64,000 nt of DNA from Varibaculum timonense_A (GTDB lineage: Bacteria; Actinomycetota; Actinomycetes; Actinomycetales; Actinomycetaceae). Shown here piece by piece: positions 9,669 to 19,349 of the stretch; position 1 is the stretch's first letter; each line of letters opens with the position of its first letter. A program made the translations under genes and the position numbers. The notes beneath the pieces were generated by a model, which was given only the letters and a program-made list of their open reading frames with translations, was not told where the DNA came from and ran no database searches. The stretch covers positions 321,458 through 385,457 of the forward strand of contig NZ_JAQEVU010000001.1 of assembly GCF_027694345.1 (NCBI RefSeq). The letters run 5' to 3'.

Positions 9669-10754
9669 ATGAGCCCGGAAACTTGGACTTTGCGCTCCGG
9701 TAATGATTGCTTGGTTGTCTCCCCAATGGGGGCAACGGTTTTAGACTGGCAAGTCTGTGACCTGCGGGCGGGGGACAGTGCTCAACAAGTGGCGGGAACT
9801 GAAACCAAGGAAAGTGCGAAAGCTAGCTCCTACTGGGAGGATGGCCTAGCTGATAGTTCGGGCGTTAGCGCCTATCAAAGTGATTACCGAGCAGACAGTG
9901 CCCCTACCTGTCCTGGGTGTGTGCACGTCCTCGATGGGTATCGTAGCCAGGACGAAGCGCGCCAAATGGATGGTTTTCGCAACGCTTTGCTAGCTCCCTG
10001 GTCAAATCGGATTCGGGATGGAAAATACTGTTTCCAGGGAAAGGAATATGATTTTAAGGGCGAAACTATCGGCGGGGAACTGGCTTTACACGGCTTAATT
10101 GCCAATCAGGTATTCGAGTTGATTGAGCTAAAACCAGATTATTTGCGCGCCAAAGTTAGGGTACCAAAGCTTGAGGCCTATCCCTTTGAGGTAGAAATAG
10201 AGGTTACCTATCAGATTAGCTCTTCTCCTCACCGGCTCAGTCTCGATATGGTGGCTCATAATAAAGGAACAGGTGACGCGCCGATTACTTTAGGTTGGCA
10301 TCCCTATTTTCTTTGCCCCACTGGCAGAGCTAAAAACGCTAAGGTTACGATTGCGGCTGAGAACCTAGTGGTAACTGATGAACAGCTGATTCCCCTAAGG
10401 GGGCAAGCGGCTTTTTGTGCCCAGGAATCTCCGGTAATTCTATATGGGCGAGGAGATTTTGACTGTGCCTATACTTCGCTGATTCCTAAAGACGGGGTTG
10501 CTTGGGCAGTCCTGGAGCATCTAAATGGGTCGTCGACTGTGCTGCAAATGGCTGGGGCAAAGCAGGGGCAGGGTTTGGCTTCTTTCCAAGTCTATAGCGC
10601 TCAAGATTTGCTGAATAGGGCGGGCGAATCGATAGCGGTGGAACCGTTGCTAGCGATGACCGATGCTTTTAATCGCCCGGAATGTCAAGATTTGGTTACC
10701 GTTTCCCCAGGGTGCTCACAAGAGATGCATGTGTGCATAGAGCACCATATGTAA
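9669..10754 (+). CDS. Aldose 1-epimerase family protein (mutarotase)
   Basis: A 361 aa cytoplasmic protein of the galactose mutarotase superfamily, which interconverts alpha and beta anomers of aldoses. Visible motifs: APWSNRIRDGKYCFQGKEY, ALHGLIANQVF (first catalytic His region), GWHPYFLCP (second His) and AVEPLLAMTDAFNRPE near the end where the general-base Glu usually lies. The start ATG has GAAGGAG at 9658-9665. An insertion of about 50 residues (near residues 35-85) precedes the conserved part. The exact sugar is unknown, but galactose or similar would fit a mucin-degrading host. It stands alone, 76 bases after leuS. Confidence 0.8.
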   Translation: MSPETWTLRSGNDCLVVSPMGATVLDWQVCDLRAGDSAQQVAGTETKESAKASSYWEDGLADSSGVSAYQSDYRADSAPTCPGCVHVLDGYRSQDEARQMDGFRNALLAPWSNRIRDGKYCFQGKEYDFKGETIGGELALHGLIANQVFELIELKPDYLRAKVRVPKLEAYPFEVEIEVTYQISSSPHRLSLDMVAHNKGTGDAPITLGWHPYFLCPTGRAKNAKVTIAAENLVVTDEQLIPLRGQAAFCAQESPVILYGRGDFDCAYTSLIPKDGVAWAVLEHLNGSSTVLQMAGAKQGQGLASFQVYSAQDLLNRAGESIAVEPLLAMTDAFNRPECQDLVTVSPGCSQEMHVCIEHHM

Positions 10755-11105
10755 GGCTAACTACCTTTTAGTTGGAGCGTCGGCTAGGACAGGCGAACCT
10801 AGTAGCACCGATAAGAATAGCTGCTGTTTAATGCTTGAAAATAGCTAAATAAAATCTCATTAAATGGCTTCAAAATAATCATGTATTATAAATAAGAATA
10901 CCTAGAAGGCTGTAACAACTCAGGGGTCTTTACCCTTTTGAACTGTGGGTTTAGCTCATTTATTCGTTTTTTTGATTTCGATTTCCTCGTATAAAAGTTA
11001 AGTATTTGTTTTCGGAATCTTTAGTCATAAAACTGGCCGTGAGCGAAGTGATAAATTCACGGATAGTGATAACAACAGTCACATTAGCAACGATAGTGGA
11101 GCGAT
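10755..11105 (+). other. AT-rich intergenic region ahead of the vWA/tubulin-like island
   Basis: No gene seen. The stretch is much richer in A and T than the flanking genes. Near its end CCGTGA (11037-11042) pairs with TCACGG (11057-11062). GGAG at 11098-11101 serves as ribosome site for the next gene. TTGTTT near 11007 with TAAAAC about 16 bases on is a possible promoter, but weakly supported. Confidence 0.5.
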
Positions 11106-13463
11106 GTGCTTGTCCAAACGAGGTGGAACTTAACTTTGCGTGGAAGCGGTAAGGGAAGAAATCTTAAATGGTATTTCGTGATGCCGATTCTATTGACTGC
11201 ATCATTGGTGCTGTTAAATCTGGGTGGTCAGCTGACCTTGGCGTGCGCATTAGAAACTGGACAAAGTAATCCAGTTAGTCATAGCGCAGCAAAAGCTAAT
11301 ACTATCAGCTCCCCACAAACCTTAAGTGTCGTGGGACAACAAGTTAGGAATGCGGGAAAGGCTCCTAATAATTGCGGGCAAGGCGTAAACAGTGTTGCTA
11401 TAAAAAAACGACAGGTAAATCTAGTTTTAGATGATTCTGGCTCGATGTTTTCAAATGGTGGAAATACCCCTCTTGACCGCTGGTCTAATGCAAAGTACTC
11501 CCTCGAAGTGTTTGCGGCATTACTCGGGGAGCAAGACAATATGAATATCTATTTGACCAGCACCTATGCTAAAGGTGGCTCTGGACCGGTAGTCCAGCTG
11601 GCAGGAAAAGAAGCTGCCAGCTCCCGGGTATCAAAAATTCATAATATGGTGATGCAAGGCGGAGATACCCCCTATGCTCCAGTTCAGGCTGCTGCTAAAG
11701 ATTTGTCAGCTTCTGACGCTGGGGAAAAATGGCTAGTCGTCCTGTCAGATGGCGCCTTTAACGATCGTAATTCCCAAACAGTACAAAACGACTTCAATCA
11801 GTGGGCAAAGGAAAATACCAATGAAAGTAGCGCGCTTAAAGTAGCATTCTTGGCAATGGGCGATAAAGCGCCTCAAATTGCTTCTTCGAGTGCGGTTATT
11901 TTTGATCAAGCCCCACAAACTAAAGATTTATTAACTAAAGTAACGCGTTTTGCAAACCTAATTTTTGCTCGTGATGTATTACCCCAAGACAGTGCGAGTT
12001 CAATTAAATCTGATATTGATATAGAAGAATTGACCATTTTGGCTCAAGGCAAAGATGTCAAGGTTAATGAAATTAAGCTTGGTTCTGCAGTGGCTAAACC
12101 GGAATCGCAAGTAGAAGTCAAGTGGGCAAATAACGCTGATGTCGATTTCGGGGCTTCAAAGGTTAAAGCGGTTCCCAATAGTGAACTAAATGGCAAAGTG
12201 GCAACATTTAGTAAACTTCCTGCTGGTAATGGGGCTGTCTCCCTAGATGGGGTGCAAACTGTGGAAGTATTCTATAAACCCTATGTCTCATTCGGAGTGC
12301 AGCTATCTGATGCAAAAGGAAAGCCAGTAAAAAGTGGCGAAATTGTAGGAGGCAAGTACACCGTTAAATACGGCTTTATGGATAAGAAATGTAACTTTAT
12401 AGATAAGTCACCACTCTTGGGTGATGTTCAATACAATGCAAAGGTTATTAATAACGGTAAAGTTGTAGCCGATAATTTTGCCAGCGGTGATCAGGTAGAG
12501 TTAAGTGCCGGTTCAACCCAATTTAATGTTAAAGCTAAATATCTAAGCGGTAGCACTTCTGAAGCTAAAATCAACTTACAGGTCTATCGTCCCGCGCCTC
12601 CGGCGGGTATTCAAGGCAGTAGTCAGACCTATCAGGTCAGTAAGCTAAATGATTATAAGATTCCCGATGATGCCATAAAAGTGAAATATGGGGAAAAGAA
12701 AGACGGCAATATTATTTCCTTCCCCGAGGCGGAGTGGAAACAAATAAAAGATAGCGATATTAAAGTTACCTCCCCAAAAAGAATGGAGTTTGCGGTAAAG
12801 AAAGGTGATAAGAACGGGGAAGTGTTCATACTGCCTAAAGCACCCAATGGAGATATCTATAAGGCAGATACTGGGAATATGCCGTTACATATAGAAGCAA
12901 AACATAGTTATGAAAAGCAGCTAAGTAAAGCGGTGTTTGATACTTCAATTAATGTAAAAAATGATATATCTCTCTTAGATCGTATAAAAAACTGGATACT
13001 AACTCAAGGATGGAAGTGGTTGCTTTGTTTACTAGCTCTGCTTCTAATTATGGGGTATATATTTAAACCCCGTTTTTCCAAGAGAATTGTTTCATCGCCA
13101 AAAGTTAATATCAGTGACGATAATTTGGTTTCACTAGGTTCAAATAAGGGCAGCGGAAACTTTGTTAAATCACGTTTGCGCAGAGCATTACCTTTCGTGG
13201 CTGATACCGCGAGTTTTAGGTATGTGCCGCGAGGTGTTTCCGGGTTCCCTCCTATGAAGCTAAAGGCTGCGCGAAAAGGACGTATCAAAATATTGAATTG
13301 GAAAGCCTTGGCTGCTCGCGAAAATATGTCAGTAACTATCAACGGAAGAAAGCTGGATGTAAAGGATAAAACTCATCCAATGTTTAATGTGAATAGTAAA
13401 GTTAAATCAAGTATTGCGGGTTCCGGAAAAAGCTATTCTGCAAATCTTAATATAAAAAAGTAA
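11106..13463 (+). CDS. Exported vWA-domain protein with C-terminal membrane anchor
   Basis: A 785 aa protein. The GTG at 11106 (GGAG four bases upstream) gives a basic n-region (R12, K16, R18, K21) before a hydrophobic export segment at about 24-45; the later ATG at 11181 would lose that basic region, so I keep the GTG. A von Willebrand A domain spans about residues 100-275, with the MIDAS motif DDSGSM (D109-x-S-x-S), GGDTPY, and VVLSDGAF. A beta-rich extracytoplasmic region of about 300 residues follows, then one membrane helix (~636-656) and a basic cytoplasmic tail of ~130 residues. Codon use is clearly more AT-rich than in neighbouring housekeeping genes. It heads an operon with a tubulin-like protein, suggesting it links outside ligand or metal-dependent adhesion to a cytoplasmic partner (inference). 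Confidence 0.75.
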   Translation: MLVQTRWNLTLRGSGKGRNLKWYFVMPILLTASLVLLNLGGQLTLACALETGQSNPVSHSAAKANTISSPQTLSVVGQQVRNAGKAPNNCGQGVNSVAIKKRQVNLVLDDSGSMFSNGGNTPLDRWSNAKYSLEVFAALLGEQDNMNIYLTSTYAKGGSGPVVQLAGKEAASSRVSKIHNMVMQGGDTPYAPVQAAAKDLSASDAGEKWLVVLSDGAFNDRNSQTVQNDFNQWAKENTNESSALKVAFLAMGDKAPQIASSSAVIFDQAPQTKDLLTKVTRFANLIFARDVLPQDSASSIKSDIDIEELTILAQGKDVKVNEIKLGSAVAKPESQVEVKWANNADVDFGASKVKAVPNSELNGKVATFSKLPAGNGAVSLDGVQTVEVFYKPYVSFGVQLSDAKGKPVKSGEIVGGKYTVKYGFMDKKCNFIDKSPLLGDVQYNAKVINNGKVVADNFASGDQVELSAGSTQFNVKAKYLSGSTSEAKINLQVYRPAPPAGIQGSSQTYQVSKLNDYKIPDDAIKVKYGEKKDGNIISFPEAEWKQIKDSDIKVTSPKRMEFAVKKGDKNGEVFILPKAPNGDIYKADTGNMPLHIEAKHSYEKQLSKAVFDTSINVKNDISLLDRIKNWILTQGWKWLLCLLALLLIMGYIFKPRFSKRIVSSPKVNISDDNLVSLGSNKGSGNFVKSRLRRALPFVADTASFRYVPRGVSGFPPMKLKAARKGRIKILNWKALAARENMSVTINGRKLDVKDKTHPMFNVNSKVKSSIAGSGKSYSANLNIKK

Positions 13464-13506
13464 ATAACTTCTAATGTCTAATACCCCGATTTGAAAGGAA
13501 AAAGAA

Positions 13507-16500
13507 ATGTCGATTGCACCTACTTTGATTCTAGGACTGGGAGGAACCGGTTCTCAGATTGTAAAAAAAGTCTCGCAAAAGGTGCGAGAATCTGGTTCTA
13601 ATCAATCGGAACGTATCGCATTTGTTGTCTTCGATACCGATGCCAACGACTTGGGGAAAATCAAGCAGGATCATCCGGAAATGTACACGGTGCAAACCTC
13701 TACCAATAGCCGGGTCGGCGATTATCTGGGAATCAATACTAATGCTCGAGATAAATGGTTCCCGATTAACGAACTGATGAATCGTAAATCTTTAACCGAG
13801 GGAGCTGCCCAGGTTAGAGCCATTTCTCGTTTAGCTTTCGAAACTACTTTGAAGAGCTCCCATCTTGATCAATTGCATAAGGCGATTGAAACTCTGTTCA
13901 GAATTGATAAAGACCAAGAAGAACAATCTCTGCGGGTTATTATTACCTCTTCGCTTGCTGGGGGTACTGGATCAGGACTGATTTTACCGGTGGCTCTCTA
14001 TTTGGCTAGCTATCTAAATGCGAAATACCCGAAAGCTAAAGCAATTACCAGAGGCTTTTTTATTCAGCCTGATGTGTTCTATAAAGTGATTAAGGCATCC
14101 GAAGAACAACACAACTTGCAGGTAAATGCTTACGCAACGGTTCGGGAGTTAGATGCCTTTCTTATGAAAGGTGACCACACTTTACCTAGCCAGTATCGCA
14201 ACCTAAAGTTTGAGTTCCCAAGGGTTGGTGCCGAGGGAGTTGAAGCAGTCGAGGCTATGCCTTATGATTTCTGTTTCTTATTTGATGCCAACAACAAGAG
14301 CGGAGGTAGTCTAGATTCTTTTGTCTCTTATTTAGACCACGCGGCAACCTGTATTTACACTTTGGCTATTGGGCCGATGTCAAAGAAATCAAATTCGCGG
14401 GAAGATAACGTTTTACGCGAAATTATAAAAAATAATGGACGTAACCGCTATGCAGGTGCAGGCGCTTCCCGTCTGGTCTATCCCTGGAAACACATTAGAG
14501 ATGTAATCGGTAAGACCTGGGCACAGCAAGTGCTTTCTAAGCAATGGCTTAAATTTGATGAAGCCTATAAAGAAAGGCAAAAAGCTTTAGCTAAACAAAG
14601 AGAAAGTGGTCTAACTGCCCGAGATATTGACCGGGGGGCAGAGTTTATTAATACCATCGACAGTTTGGCGAAACAAAAAGATCCTTTCGCTAAGTCAGTT
14701 AAGAATCAAACCTTAGTCTTTTCCGAGGATGGGGTAACTAATCTTGGCAATCAGTGGGATGCCTATATAAATGCTTTGAACAGTTATATTTTCGCTCCCG
14801 ATCCCAGTCGGATTTCTGATACCCGTGAAGATGATTTACGTTCAGCCATCATAGAGTTGCAAGAAAAAACTGATGGCGAAGAATACGCCATGGTCTTTAA
14901 TGATCTGGAAAAGTTGAAAATCATTACTGAGAATGAGGCTGAAGAGCAAGCAGGTGTTATTGGTTATACCCTGTTCAAAGCAGATGAGGATGAAATCGTA
15001 GCCGGTAATTCTCTTCCTAATAGGCTTGAAAGCTATATGCTTGAACCGGTTAAAAAGAGTTTTATGCACCCGGTATCCTGTCGATATTTCCTCTATCAAG
15101 TTCTCAAAAAGCTTGAACTGTTGCAAAAGAAAACTAATCGTGAATTAGAAGGAGAAGAAGGGTTAATCAAATTCTTTGATGAATTTGAACGGAATAACTT
15201 TGACGATCCCTCTACCGATGACAAAGTTGAAACTGCCGCTGATTTTGCGATGCGTAAGAAGAGTATAGCTCAACGTATCACTCGCAAACCCAGCGCCGAA
15301 CAGCAAGCAATCGCCACAGCGCTGTCCACTTATTTAAACAATATCGGTGAATACCGTAACGCTCTGATATTCCAAAGAGTTATCGCTGACGCAATGGAAT
15401 ACGTCAAAAGTGTAATTGATGCATTTGAAAAGCTATTTAACTCTCTAGAGAACAACCTTAAAAAACTGGAAGTAACTCTAGGTCAAGATATGGTTAAATA
15501 CGATAATCTCACCGGCTCGACTACCCGATATGTCTACGCCAGTTCTAATTGCTTGCGCAGTATTATTAACAACACTCCCTATATGGGAGGGGTTAATTCG
15601 ATAGATTCAGAGCTGTCCCTAAATATCTATAACTCGGTGCGACGCTATGCGATGTTAACCGATGACAAAGACGAGAATTACTTCAAAGATTTGTATAACA
15701 ATGTGATGCTAGGGTATTTCTCCGATCAAGTAATGAAGAATCATAGCGAGATTATTAAACTTGATGTAATAGAGGCACTTGAACGCGAATATCGAGTGGA
15801 AACCCGCAGTTACGAAGCGGAAAATGTTCGACACTACGTGATTGAAGAAATCAATAAAGTTAAACGTTTAGCTTCTCCTTTCATTGAGCAGCCCCTGGGA
15901 GAAGAACGGCATCCGATTGAGGCTTGTGCCTATAACAAAGTCTTAGAGGGGGAAAATGATCCGAAACGCGAATCGCTGGTGCGGGAAATCTTAGGTGACT
16001 ATGGCGGGGAAACCGACGGAGATATTAGTCCGCAAGAAATCCTGTTTTACAACGCAATCTATGGGATTCGTGCCTGTGATTTGTCGAAGTTTGCCCCGCC
16101 GCTAAATGACATCACAAGTCATCGTACCGCGGGAGAGTATTTTTCCGCTTACTATAATCTAATCTCGGAGATTAAACCGACCGTAGGGGAGACGAAAGTA
16201 ATTACCCCGCATATTGATCGGCGTTGGCATTCGATATCTGAACTACCTGATTTAGATGAAAAGAATCAGGCGAAGCAACTTAGAGAAATTCATATCTCGC
16301 TCTTACTTGGGTTAGTGTTTGGCAGAATTCAATGGAGTCATGCCATTAACGGAACTAATCGGATATATCGCTATAAACCTGACGATGGCGGATTGCCGGA
16401 AGATTTTATTGTCTCAAATGGTACTCCTTGCGATAAGTTCTATGAGGTATTGGATGCTTTAACCAATAGCCCAGTGGCGGTTAAACAGATAATTTCCTAT

Positions 16501-16983
16501 GTTGTAGGTAGGCGTGAGCGGCGTTCTCAACAGGAACAACAGGTTACTTTTGAGAGAACTTACTTAGGGGAATCCCTTAAAGAGGGAATCAACCTCCAGC
16601 AGCTATTCTCGACCTATCCCGAGGAATTCCCCTCTGGGAAAGCCTCTATCTTTGATGTGGTTGCTTATGTGTCGTTATCGACACCTACTGAAGAGTATAT
16701 TGACGAGCTTGCCTATACTTTGTCCGACAATCTAGTTACCTATGTTAAAGACCGGATTGTCTTGCTCAGTTCTGAAGAAGAATCTCACCGAAATGTTAGT
16801 GATGTTCTATGTCAGCAGCTGGAAATGTTCGCTCAGAATATAGAGGGATACCTGGCGGTATCTGGTAGCTCATTTGCGAACAAACTGAACACGGTGCTAC
16901 TGCCGGTGCTAAATCTTGCTGACAAGGGCGAATACGCGGAAGTTGAGAAAGCAGCTATGTATATAAGCAGGAAACTTGGCTAA
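13507..16983 (+). CDS. Tubulin/FtsZ-superfamily-like protein (Tubulin_2 type)
   Basis: A 1158 aa cytoplasmic protein, about three times the length of FtsZ. The N-terminus has the nucleotide-binding Rossmann start TLILGLGGTGSQIVKKV (residues 6-22), VFDTDAND, and the tubulin-type G-box AGGTGSGLILPVALYL (about residues 152-167). This matches the tubulin-like family seen in large proteins encoded next to vWA genes, distinct from FtsZ and TubZ. The remaining ~850 residues are helical and charged, with no family I recognise. The start ATG has GAAAGGAAAAAG upstream and lies 43 bases after the vWA stop. The expected biochemical property is GTP binding and perhaps filament formation, inferred from the superfamily only. 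Confidence 0.82.
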   Translation: MSIAPTLILGLGGTGSQIVKKVSQKVRESGSNQSERIAFVVFDTDANDLGKIKQDHPEMYTVQTSTNSRVGDYLGINTNARDKWFPINELMNRKSLTEGAAQVRAISRLAFETTLKSSHLDQLHKAIETLFRIDKDQEEQSLRVIITSSLAGGTGSGLILPVALYLASYLNAKYPKAKAITRGFFIQPDVFYKVIKASEEQHNLQVNAYATVRELDAFLMKGDHTLPSQYRNLKFEFPRVGAEGVEAVEAMPYDFCFLFDANNKSGGSLDSFVSYLDHAATCIYTLAIGPMSKKSNSREDNVLREIIKNNGRNRYAGAGASRLVYPWKHIRDVIGKTWAQQVLSKQWLKFDEAYKERQKALAKQRESGLTARDIDRGAEFINTIDSLAKQKDPFAKSVKNQTLVFSEDGVTNLGNQWDAYINALNSYIFAPDPSRISDTREDDLRSAIIELQEKTDGEEYAMVFNDLEKLKIITENEAEEQAGVIGYTLFKADEDEIVAGNSLPNRLESYMLEPVKKSFMHPVSCRYFLYQVLKKLELLQKKTNRELEGEEGLIKFFDEFERNNFDDPSTDDKVETAADFAMRKKSIAQRITRKPSAEQQAIATALSTYLNNIGEYRNALIFQRVIADAMEYVKSVIDAFEKLFNSLENNLKKLEVTLGQDMVKYDNLTGSTTRYVYASSNCLRSIINNTPYMGGVNSIDSELSLNIYNSVRRYAMLTDDKDENYFKDLYNNVMLGYFSDQVMKNHSEIIKLDVIEALEREYRVETRSYEAENVRHYVIEEINKVKRLASPFIEQPLGEERHPIEACAYNKVLEGENDPKRESLVREILGDYGGETDGDISPQEILFYNAIYGIRACDLSKFAPPLNDITSHRTAGEYFSAYYNLISEIKPTVGETKVITPHIDRRWHSISELPDLDEKNQAKQLREIHISLLLGLVFGRIQWSHAINGTNRIYRYKPDDGGLPEDFIVSNGTPCDKFYEVLDALTNSPVAVKQIISYVVGRRERRSQQEQQVTFERTYLGESLKEGINLQQLFSTYPEEFPSGKASIFDVVAYVSLSTPTEEYIDELAYTLSDNLVTYVKDRIVLLSSEEESHRNVSDVLCQQLEMFAQNIEGYLAVSGSSFANKLNTVLLPVLNLADKGEYAEVEKAAMYISRKLG

Positions 16984-17011
16984 TGCCCGCAAGTGTAAGA
17001 GTGTTTTGATG

Positions 17012-17084
17012 GTGCTGGTCACCGTAGCGTAACCCTGGGTTTACTCGGTTAGAAACAACCTGCCCTGCTTACGGTGACTAGCAC
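17012..17084 (+). ncRNA. Structured intercistronic RNA element
   Basis: GTGCTGGTCACCGTAGC (17012-17028) pairs almost perfectly with GCTTACGGTGACTAGCAC (17067-17084), closing a 38-base interior in which AACCC/GGGTT and GGTT/AACC can form two smaller hairpins, so a three-way junction is possible. It lies between the tubulin-like gene and the next gene of the same operon, 24 bases before the GTG. No T-tract follows, so it is not an ordinary terminator. It could be an mRNA processing or stability element, or a small inverted-repeat insertion; no target duplication is evident. Confidence 0.45.
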
Positions 17085-17107
17085 ACAATACAAGTGAGGA
17101 TTAGCCA

Positions 17108-19345
17108 GTGTTTACCGTTATTATCCTATCCGAGGCAGCTAAATCGATTTTTGATAATTCAAGAATCTATTTTTCACCTTATGAGGAAATGGGTGATATT
17201 GCCTTTTGTTCTTGGAATCAGTCTCCTAATGCTCGCACGCTGCGGGAAGTTCTACCGGATTTGCCAGCGATTATTAAAGGAAAAACTGCTTGGCGAGCAG
17301 TGGTAGTAGATCATCCTCGAAACACAAAATCTCAAGTGAGAAAAGCTCGCTATGATTTACCGGAGAATCGAAATAGAGAGAATCCTTTTGACTTTCTAGA
17401 TAATACCCAGGTTGAGCTAAACCTAAAGCACTCTAACCATGCATTAGTTCGTCTTTCTCACGTTTTATTGGGTTACCCTTCTTTAAGTGCTAAGGGATTT
17501 ATCCCGGTAATAACCTATTGTGATGCCGAAACTAATAAACGGGTTGAAAAGACCATTGATCAGGCGATTAATGATTTTTTGGAAGCCGGGGTGCTGACCG
17601 CTCAAGATCAAGAACGTCTAGAAGCGCTCACTGCCTCTCAGCGAAACGAGTATCTGTTCAAACAGGCCATATCCTGGATAGGGGCGCGTCACAGTGAAGT
17701 ATCCCGTATCTATAAAAGACAAAACTATGATTCTGGTGAAGTAAAACGGCATAAAGATATTTCTCGGGTTTACCATATGGAAGAGTTGCGCCCGGCGGAA
17801 GTATATTTTATCGCGACTCGAGCTCCGATTACTCCGGAAGAAAATGTTGAATTAGGTCTAGTTTGGAAACAGTATGAAGAGCGAGACGCCTCACGTTTCG
17901 TTGAACGCAATGATTACCCTACTATGACTCGATTTGCGGTTTACGAAATGCTAGAGGAAAAGAACTCTGGATATGAACAGGACGAGTTGAGATTTTGGCT
18001 ATCCGTTCTTTCTTTAGCGGTAAATCAAGTTCCGCCTAGCACTTTCCAAGCCGATCGTCTCTACCGCATTGGGGTTTCGATTAGTTCTCAAGATCTCTCC
18101 GAGATGCTTAATGCCCATATGTCTAAGCTTCGGGCGGCAGAGAAAGTGTTAGAGCGCCTTATTAAACGACCTTTGCCTGATTCCAAGGCGGATATGGATG
18201 AGATACTGGCTAGACAAAAGATTGACGTAGATTTCGAGCGGGTAGATAAAGAACAGCTAAGTGTTAGTAGGGCTGGATATGGTCTGTTTACCGATCGTCC
18301 AGTTTCTGAATATATCCGATGGAAACAAGATTTTTCCCAGCTTGCGGCAAAGGTTAGGCGTTTTTCTCGTAAGCCGGCACAACTGCTTGCCTACAGCACT
18401 TCGCAAGCTCGACAAGTCGCCACTGCTATCCCCACTTCGACCTTGATCTTAGATGACATTACCCGTGCAGATATTGAAGAGAGTTTGAACGAGCAGGTTA
18501 AGCCGCTTTTACTGCCAGCTACCACTAATGTTCTTGACAAAAAAGCCTTAAAAAAAGAGCTACGTAAGCATGAACTCAATGTTATCCATGAGATTCGCGA
18601 ACGGATGACCATGCCGACGGCTCTGATCGCCTGGGTAGTTGCCCTGTCTGTTTGGGTAATATCTTTTGTCCCTTACTTAATAGCAGCTGCTACCAAAGGA
18701 AGCGCCAGCCTTAGGGGCGGTATCGTGATGACCTTAGTTGTTATTTTGGTTTTATCCTTATCGGGGCTAGTAGCTTTAATAGGAATGTGGCTCACCCTGC
18801 GTAATAAGATTGGTCAGCTGAATGATTTTCTGCATCAAAGCGCAATAGATGTCCAAAACGGAGCGAAAGCTTTTTCTGCGTATCTTTCTAGATATGTTAC
18901 CTATAGACGAGGACGAGAACTATTAAGAGGCTCGCTGCGAGCAAAAGAGCATTTGAATGAAGATCGTGCTCGCTGGAATCGAATCCTTGAGCGGATAAAG
19001 GCGCGTCGTCGCGATGAAAGAGAAATCGTGCTGTCTGTCGGCGGTGATATCAGGATCGAGCGTTATTATGACGGGGTCTGCGAACGAGACTTTGAGTCTG
19101 AAGAGAGGGTACAAAAGCTTTACCGGTTCCAACCGGGAGATTCCTTCATGCCGTTTAATGATTCTGGAGAAATGGTAAAGGCTCCCTATGACTTTGTTTC
19201 CGGTTTTACTCTGCTTCGTTTGCCTCTTTACGAACCAGAATCTTCTCAAATCTTTGATGAAAAGGAAGACGATTACGTAAAACCGCAATCCAGCCAATCT
19301 GGGGGCTCTCCAGTGGTCGCTGATAATCAGAGAGGAGACCAATAG
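17108..19345 (+). CDS. Membrane protein of the tubulin-like island, function unknown
   Basis: A 745 aa protein I do not recognise. The GTG at 17108 follows GTGAGGA. Residues 1 to ~480 are soluble, mixed alpha/beta then strongly charged and helical (repeated KAD, EEL, ARQ patterns), with no P-loop, so I do not call it a GTPase. Two membrane helices lie at about 501-523 and 535-562 (TALIAWVVALSVWVISFVPY; VMTLVVILVLSLSGLVALIG). They are followed by a basic, probably coiled-coil segment (~570-650) and a short Ser/Gln-rich end. The gene stops 4 bases before the next start, so they are tightly coupled. A role as membrane scaffold for the tubulin-like protein is plausible but inferred. Confidence 0.65.
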   Translation: MFTVIILSEAAKSIFDNSRIYFSPYEEMGDIAFCSWNQSPNARTLREVLPDLPAIIKGKTAWRAVVVDHPRNTKSQVRKARYDLPENRNRENPFDFLDNTQVELNLKHSNHALVRLSHVLLGYPSLSAKGFIPVITYCDAETNKRVEKTIDQAINDFLEAGVLTAQDQERLEALTASQRNEYLFKQAISWIGARHSEVSRIYKRQNYDSGEVKRHKDISRVYHMEELRPAEVYFIATRAPITPEENVELGLVWKQYEERDASRFVERNDYPTMTRFAVYEMLEEKNSGYEQDELRFWLSVLSLAVNQVPPSTFQADRLYRIGVSISSQDLSEMLNAHMSKLRAAEKVLERLIKRPLPDSKADMDEILARQKIDVDFERVDKEQLSVSRAGYGLFTDRPVSEYIRWKQDFSQLAAKVRRFSRKPAQLLAYSTSQARQVATAIPTSTLILDDITRADIEESLNEQVKPLLLPATTNVLDKKALKKELRKHELNVIHEIRERMTMPTALIAWVVALSVWVISFVPYLIAAATKGSASLRGGIVMTLVVILVLSLSGLVALIGMWLTLRNKIGQLNDFLHQSAIDVQNGAKAFSAYLSRYVTYRRGRELLRGSLRAKEHLNEDRARWNRILERIKARRRDEREIVLSVGGDIRIERYYDGVCERDFESEERVQKLYRFQPGDSFMPFNDSGEMVKAPYDFVSGFTLLRLPLYEPESSQIFDEKEDDYVKPQSSQSGGSPVVADNQRGDQ

Positions 19346-19349
19346 GAAA

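Noticed and set aside
17012..17084. tRNA gene
   Set aside because: Stem lengths and the lack of a T-arm GGTTCGA or CCA end do not fit tRNA.
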